Source: Podaxis mareebaensis (Eukaryota; Basidiomycota; Agaricomycetes; Agaricales; Agaricaceae). Taken from it: a DNA stretch of 64,000 nt. Each line of letters begins with the position of its first letter. The first letter of the stretch is position 1. The notes under the pieces are model-generated. The model searched no databases. It was not told where the DNA came from and was given only the letters and a program-made list of their open reading frames with translations. The stretch lies in the NCBI GenBank assembly GCA_018524725.1, contig JAEUWP010000475.1:26762-90761 (forward strand), written 5' to 3'. The position numbers were made by a program, and so were the translations under genes. Below are positions 55,731-64,000 of the stretch, in pieces.

Positions 55731-55961
55731 CATTCGTGAATTATGTCAGGGCATATCAGGCAATTCTTAGTTATTCCTGTTGGCCATGACAGTGGTGGTG
55801 GAGAATTAATGTACGCACATTAACAAGTAATACAAAACTGGACATGCAGCTCATGTGTGTGTAATGCACACCATAACCTCTCTGTACGCCAGAACATCCA
55901 TTACAAAAAGTAAAACGCTCTCAAACATACACGGCACACTACAAGTACACTCCCCACGAAC
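55731..55961. other. 3' flank of CSN3, no gene seen
   Basis: Short stretch between the end of the NLR-like array and the CSN3 stop codon. Confidence 0.5.
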
Positions 55962-57686
55962 TCACGAAGTAAACATATTCTCCTCAACCCACACACTTCC
56001 ACCTTCTCCCATCCCAGCACCATACGCAGCTCCCCCGGGACCACCACCCATCGCGCTCCCCAACAAATACTCCTCCGCAGCACTCGCACCACCCCAATCC
56101 TCCCTCAATTTAACAGCCTTAGCCAAAAACTCCCTACTCTTCCCAACGTCGAGGTCGAGTTTCGTAAGGAGCGAAGATTGAGCCTGGACTTGACGCAAGA
56201 GCGCGTCGACTTGGGCTTTTGTGAATGTCGGAGGCGGGTCGGAGAAGGTGACCGTGCCGTTGGATGAGATTCGCGCTGAGATTTCGTTGGATTCGATCTG
56301 CTCGAGGGAAGATATGCGGTCAGGTTGTTTTTTCTCTTTGGTTGGGAGGGGGACGAACCATGTTAAGAAGCATTTCGCGGACTTGATCGACTGAATCGAT
56401 TTTGACTTGACGAGCGATGTCGGTTAGGTTGAGAGTGACGTATGTCCCGATGAGCTTCTTGAGCGCCCAGCGCGGCGCACGGTCAATCGCTTGATTGATT
56501 AATCCAATGTTTTTGTCCTGCAGCGGGTACTGATTCGATTGAGTAGAGATAAAGATTTAGGAGGACGCACCGTAACGAATGTCTGTCGATCCTTCTTCAC
56601 AATTTCCTTAAGCGCCTCTACATCATGAGGATATGCGTTCACAAAAGCATGATACGCCGAATTCTTGAACAGCCTCGTCAAATTCGGTAAAGCATATTTC
56701 GGCAACAGGTCCGTTTTTCCCTTGGCTATCAACTGGACGAGCCGCATCTTCTTCAGCGCCTCGAACTGAATCGCACTAGGAACGACACCGGGAGATGTGA
56801 CGCAGATTTCGAAAAACTCTTCAGCAGCAGACCATCTTTTGAGTGCTGCGAGCGCGATACCGCCAGCATAATGGTAGATGAGGTTGTCTGTGTAGTGCAT
56901 GTCCGTGCTGTCGATGTTGGTGATGGGGTGTGTGAGGATGGGAAGGGCGTCGGTAAACCTGCGGGAGGAGACGCATAGCTAGAGCAGGTTTTGAGAATCA
57001 AGGGTTAGATCATGAAAGGAGGTGTGGGGTACGTGAGAGACTTACGAGGATGAATTGAGGGTGGAGGGCTGTTAGGTAGGATGGATCAGGGACGAAGCGT
57101 TGGATGAGTGTACGCAAAGGAATGATCGCTGCGATGGGCTGGAGGTATTGTGATATCTCAGATAAAGTAGAAGAGGCGAGTGGATGGAAAGGTAACGGAC
57201 GTTGTTGTAATGCGACGCGAGTCGAGGAATGTTCTTGCCCAGCAAAATTACTTGATTGTTCCTTAGCACCAAATTGATATTCCGAGTCAAGGTGCACACA
57301 CACCTCGTTCAGGCGCATACCGCACCTGGTTATGATCGAAATGGTGACAGAAATTGTCCACAGCTTGCCATGGTGGTGGTGCAGCTCCATGGACTGACAC
57401 GCGTGCTGACCTGTTCCAGATAGGTCAACCTTTCGACGCTCAACATCATCCGTATTGAAATCAGAGAGCACGCCTCCCAGGGATATACGCACAGGATGTA
57501 TAGGACGCCGAGAGCGTTGGTGCGCACGTCGAGGATGCTAAGTGGATCTTGACCTGAGGAGAGTGTGCTTGCGAGGATGACCTCACGCGTATCGTTGGGA
57601 ATATTTCGCAGGAAATCGTTGAGCTGGCGTGGGTTGTTTGAGGATGTGATTTGGGCGACTATGGTGTCGAGGTCTAGATGGTCCAT
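55962..57686 (-). CDS. csn3: COP9 signalosome subunit 3 (CSN3), PCI-domain protein, about 445 aa
   Basis: Proposed exons are 57686-57489, 57438-57411, 57363-57302, 57233-57201, 57156-57046, 56978-56571, 56517-56359 and 56300-55962. The last four are solid. The short ones in the N-terminal third were chosen by frame and by alignment to the general CSN3 pattern (LGVLYIL, FCHHFDHNQVRYAPER, IIPLRTLIQRF, PSYLTALHPQF) and could be off. The middle part, YHYAGGIALAALKRWSAAEE, is the CSN3 helical repeat. The PCI region contains IGLINQAIDRAPRWALKKL, then LTDIARQVKI and ISSNGTVTFSDPP, the winged helix. The C-terminal tail is Gly-rich. CSN removes Nedd8 from cullins, and subunit 3 is a scaffold. It is divergently arranged with the Pgi gene. 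Confidence 0.82.
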
Positions 57687-58687
57687 CCTTGTCTACACAG
57701 CCGTGGTCAATCGCAACAACCTGGTATGACCACCACCCAACATCCCCAGCCATCTGCATTCACGTGGCCTTAATGAGCCTGATCACGTGTATGACGGACC
57801 CGCGGAATGCATCATGGCAACTGACGAACTTGGTCTCTATTGCGTTAGACCTCACCGGTCCTAGCCCCCGGAGCCTCTGCTCAGGGGTAGCGTTGAGCGC
57901 TGATTAATGATTCGTGCCCTTGAAGAGCGTGCCCCAACACACTTTCAAGCTCTTCATCACATGCCTGAGCAGCCGTCGCCTAACTTTAAGATTCTGTCCA
58001 ATGGCCCTCTAATATCCGATGCTGCCCACGTACTAGTCGTGGGTCCCTGGGACGCCACGGGAAGGGGGGTGAGAATTCCTGGCAGGAGAAGCAGGAGCAG
58101 CATCCGGAGACGAGTGAGCACTAAGAATTCGAAGACTTGAGCGAGAGCAAACTGTCAGACTGATTCCTGAGCGTGCCTAGTAAGCCGCCTTCTATTTCTC
58201 CTCGAAGAGACTCGGCAAGTGGATCTCCGTTCGGAATGAATTGGCTGGTATTTCGGAACATCAGGACAAATTCGGTCGGGAGGAGAGCGACTGAGTGAAT
58301 TGGTAGAAGCTGCGGAAGTCGACTATCTAAACCACAAGGGCCACATCTTACGGAAGCTCTATGTACTCAACGCCAGCTCTCGAATTCTGACTCTCGGTGG
58401 TCCGCACCTGAGTTGACGGGCAGTCATGCATTGGCAACCTATTGTCATTAATCAAGACACGCTTAGTCGTCCTTTAATACACCACCTTGATCGATACGAG
58501 GAGCTACCGTGAGCCTCGGGCTCAGGTTTTCAGGGTCGGTGAAGGAGGAATGCGATCGCGGATGATAAATATACTGCAGTTATCGTTACTCCCACGGTCA
58601 CGATTGGGGCACAATCAATGACATATATGCGCGTCCAAAGTCTGTTCGATCCCAGCCATCTCTCCTACGTCCCAACACCCTTCAGCC
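57687..58687. other. Shared upstream region of CSN3 (minus) and Pgi (plus), 1.0 kb
   Basis: No coding feature is supported. ATAAATATACTG at about 58566 is a TATA-like site about 120 bp upstream of the Pgi ATG. Confidence 0.5.
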
Positions 58688-60681
<1,994 letters not shown>

Positions 60682-60932
60682 ACGTTAATCGTTGTCAGCT
60701 GAGATCAAGAAGTACATATGTCAAGGGCTAGAACAATGGTTAGAAATAGAATGCAATTCTGTATATGTATATGTAGTAAGGATGTCAATCATATTGAACT
60801 GTTCTTCTCTATTCGTGTCCTGAGGATGAAAGTCTAGAGAAATCACATTATTCAATGGCAGCGCCATGGAAACCCGATGCAGTCGGGAGTTTACAGTAGG
60901 GCCAGCTACTGACACAAACCACCTCCATATTC
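60682..60932. other. Convergent 3' region between Pgi and the second P450
   Basis: Only 251 bp separate the two stop codons. Both 3' UTRs must lie here and may overlap. Confidence 0.5.
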
Positions 60933-63040
60933 CTAATAAGCACCTATCGCTTCATCTCTGATCAAGCGCTCTGCGGCCTCTGAACGAGGTTTGATCATAC
61001 ATTTGAATGGTTTTGGCCATCTATCACACGGTCCGTTAATCAGCAAGTGCTTCATTCGGGTAGGACCCAATTAATAAGAACTCACGGGAACAACGTATCC
61101 GTGTACTCAAATTCCTGAGTGTGATGCTTCTCCGGAACTGAAGGAGGCTTGCTTATGCGCATCGTATGCAATATACATGCCGCGGAAATGAACAATGTTG
61201 AGAGTGCCATATGCGATCCGGGACATGCGCTATCGTGTATAACGTGAGGAAAACTATCACACGGCTTAGTGCAAAAGACGTACCGACGTCCAAAACCAAA
61301 TATGACATCTGCAGGGTTCAAGATCTCAGGATCGAGGGTTCCAGAGGGAGTGAGGAACCTCTCGGGGGTAAAGTGTGTTGGGTTCGGGTAGGTTTCTGGG
61401 TTCTGGAGGATCGCCCTATTCATACACAAGCATTGAATCAACATCCGAGGAGAGCCGAAATCGGGAACAGTGGGCGTAGCGTACCAAACGTTTGGGATCA
61501 CGATGGACCCTTTGGGGATGAAGTATCCTTCACAGATATCGTCTTCAGTCGTGCTATGTGGTAGCGCTGTGATGTTAATTCATGTCAGTGAGGCGCGAGA
61601 TGAGAGGGAGGATACGGACCTGTAGGTGAGGTCGGTTGCCACCGCATAACTTCTCTGATTAATGCATTCAAGTATGGCAGGTTTGGGGCATCATCGAAAT
61701 CGGGGAGGCGGTCTGGACCAATGACTTTGTCTAGCTCTTCTTGGGCTTTGGATTGAGCGGAAGGGAAGTATGTCATTGCAAGCATGAAGGTGAGGAGGAC
61801 GGACATAGTTGTATCTGTCCCACCTGTTAAAGTTCTCTTCAGACCGATGTTCCTATAGATGATTGTGAGCGCCGTACCGCCAAAGAAGATCGCTGCGGTG
61901 TCTTTGATGTCTTCTTCCCTTATGAGCTGTTCTTGGGCCGAGCCGATATTGTTATCCTCAAGGCAAGCAGCCGCATAACTGGGCAGAGCGGTGCCCCTCG
62001 CCTATTTCCCCCACGATCAACACTCAATGCCATAATGCACAGGGGAAGAACCGTATACCAGATTTCTTTTCGTTGCCCGGAACGGTGCCTCTCTAAATTC
62101 CATCGCAATCTTATACCACTCCTTCGCGTCCCTTTTGAACTTGGCACCAGGGAACCATTCCGGAATGTACTTGAGCCACGAGATGGTATCAACGAGGTAT
62201 TTACCGGGTGCAGATGCCCTATTCAACAAAAGCATCGCCTCCTCAGAAATATTGATGTATGGATCGTTCACCGGTTTGATATCGATTCCGTACGCCAGCG
62301 TTAGGGCAATACCGCCGGTAAAGCTAATGTCATAATAGAAGCAGCCAAGTGAAAGTCGATCAAGTACACACAAAGCATCAAGAAGTTCGGATTAATCCCA
62401 GATTGACATTTAGAAGCTGGATGACGTACTGCCTCAGAGCTTGAATGAAATCGTGCTCGGAGCCAAGTAATTGCGAGAGAAGGCGGCGGACGTGAGTTCG
62501 TTGTTGTGGTTGGAACTCGCTTGCTCTGGTTGCGGGGAAGAAACGCTGAAAAAGTCGACGGCGCCGCCGCCACTCATCGTCGTAGGGCATCGTAGAGAAC
62601 AGGAAGCCCCATCCCATTAGTTCGGAGATCATCGTAAACTGAGGCCTAGCATGGCTATGGTAAGAGCGGAAGGGAAAGGTGGTATTGTTGAGTACCTGCT
62701 GGAATATATCGCAGATTTTTTGTCAAAGAGCTCATTGATAAGCCTTATCGAATTGAGAATGACGATGTTGGTCCCGCAAACATTGATGTTGAGGATTTCG
62801 CTGTCTATGTGGGAACAGGTTAAAGGGAGAAGCTCGTATAGAGCTAGGACATATCCACGCACTATACTTCTTGGCCCATTCCGTATATGTTAGATAACCT
62901 CGTTTCGTGGGCATGTCGAAGAGATTCCCAATGAGAGGGTATCCTGGGGGTCCGGGCGCAAGGGGTGGGCGGGGTTTTTTGGCCAGATAGCGATAGAGCA
63001 TTGCCGCGAATAAAATCACCCAAATATCGAGCTGAGCCAT
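60933..63040 (-). CDS. Cytochrome P450 monooxygenase, 10 exons, 513 aa
   Basis: Exons are 63040-62863, 62804-62696, 62645-62430, 62323-62059, 62001-61878, 61823-61620, 61566-61485, 61415-61284, 61229-61086 and 61020-60933; the frame closes. An N-terminal helix (IWVILFAAMLYRYL) precedes the hinge PRPPLAPGPPGYPLIGN. The I-helix reads GGGTDTT, ExxR is E355-VM-R358, and PERF and FGFGRRACPGSH (thiolate Cys at about 439) follow. The C-terminus WPKPFKCMIKPRS is typical. It is an ER-anchored haem monooxygenase of the same clade as the P450 at 17-19 kb, sharing exons of 109, 265, 82 and 132 nt. It lacks one intron before MGWGF that the other has. Substrate unknown. Confidence 0.9.
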
Positions 63041-64000
63041 TCTGGAGGAAAGGTGGGGAAGATAGAGGGATCCGCATATTTAGAGGATCCCGAGGATTAA
63101 ATCTTTGTCAAATGTTGTGCTTTTCCTCGTTTACCCTTGGGCTTTGGCCAGAGGGTTGGAGTCCTCTGGGAACCTGACATCCAATCGGATGTAGTGGGGA
63201 AATATGATGGCTTTAAGAGAGGGGCTGAGAAAGCCTTGATGCTACCCGAAGCCTGTTACAACGGGCGCGATCAAATAGAAGTCGTCAGTGAAGAAGTTAA
63301 AAGCGCTGTCATTGGTTCACCTGACTTGCAGCCTGTATCCCTCAACACGCGATGCGACGCCACGCCACACTGGGCTTTAAAGCTCCGCACTTTTATAGTT
63401 GTTGGAGCGAGGGAACCTTCTGAGGTGCGGCGCAATGTTCTCATTGCAATGCCGTTACGATTGTTGATCATAGAAAGCAGGTAAAAATAAGTTGGAGGGA
63501 AAAACATTGATAGCTTTGTTGAAGCACGTGGGATTTTCTGGTTTGATGGCTAGTTACTAGTCACTCGTCACTAGTTATCGATCATTGACCATCTCTTATT
63601 GCCATTTGCCGTTTGATAAATAAAATAACCTCAAACTCAACGCTTTGGATACTTTGCGGCAGGGCCAGTTTCGCAGGCACGAACAAATGATGATCAAGTG
63701 AAGCCCATTCCCGGTGATATCTACGACAGCTTCTTCTCTCCGATTCGGACTAGATCAAATTCATAACACACTCCCACCTCAAGTCTTCTACTCGGGTTGC
63801 CCAGGCAGGATAGCTCCCTCCCTCACAGCGCATGCATGAGCGCGGGCAACATATGCATATGCTGGGTAATGCCTAGCAATTGCGGTCTGTCAGTATCACG
63901 CTCCAAATTGATTCAAAAAAAATTCGCTCACTTGTCGAACCATGGCATCAGCTCAAGAGATCCAGGGGTGTTTCTCCAGTCTCTCATCAAGTCGCAGACA
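63041..64000. other. Right end of the window, no gene supported
   Basis: The first few hundred bases should contain the promoter of the P450 gene. GTTACTAGTCACTCGTCACTAGTTA at about 63553 is a small imperfect repeat of ACTAGT-type words. Nothing coding is convincing. Confidence 0.45.

Overview
The window reads as nuclear DNA of a mushroom-forming basidiomycete (Agaricomycetes). Genes carry many short introns (about 45-65 nt). The families present are fungal: Chs7-type chaperones, DUF3602, many-exon P450s, a proteinase K-like subtilase, an FHA STRIPAK protein, a CSN3 subunit and NACHT-WD40 relics. Exon coordinates below were assembled by hand from splice signals, reading frame and paralogue comparison. 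No tool was run.

Layout. 1-2.5 kb: decayed Ty3/Gypsy-like element, minus strand. 2.5-4.0 kb: repeats almost without CpG, ending in an abrupt switch to CpG-rich sequence near 3.99 kb. 5.4-6.5 kb: DUF3602 protein. 8.4-9.5 kb (minus) and 20.2-21.3 kb (plus): two paralogous seven-helix-type membrane proteins with nearly the same intron map. 11.6-14.9 kb: SLMAP/Far10-like FHA tail-anchored protein. 17.1-19.3 kb: cytochrome P450 with 12 exons. 22.4-23.6 kb and 35.8-37.05 kb: two Chs7-family paralogues. 24.3-24.9 kb: small single-pass membrane protein. 26.8-27.1 kb: very small secreted protein. 28.9-30.6 kb: unassigned membrane-anchored protein. 33.3-35.1 kb: secreted S8 subtilase with a 6-nt microexon. 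37.5-42.4 kb: Brc1/Rtt107-like BRCT scaffold. 42.7-43.3 kb: broken gene of a basidiomycete family.

43.5-55.7 kb is a tandem array of decayed NACHT-WD40 (NLR-like) fragments. It is interrupted by two short TIR elements with TA target duplications, a possible tRNA-derived insertion, and two copies of a hairpin made from WD40-coding sequence. Beyond it lie CSN3 (56.0-57.7 kb), glucose-6-phosphate isomerase (58.7-60.7 kb) and a second P450 (60.9-63.0 kb).

How it fits together. Housekeeping or signalling genes (STRIPAK FHA protein, Brc1-like scaffold, CSN3, Pgi) look intact and are interspersed with lineage-expanded families (7TM pair, Chs7 pair, P450 pair, subtilase) and with TE or NLR debris. 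I see no biosynthetic gene cluster that I can defend. The most unusual parts are the NLR array with nested MITEs, the CpG boundary, the tiny secreted peptide precursor and the microexon subtilase.
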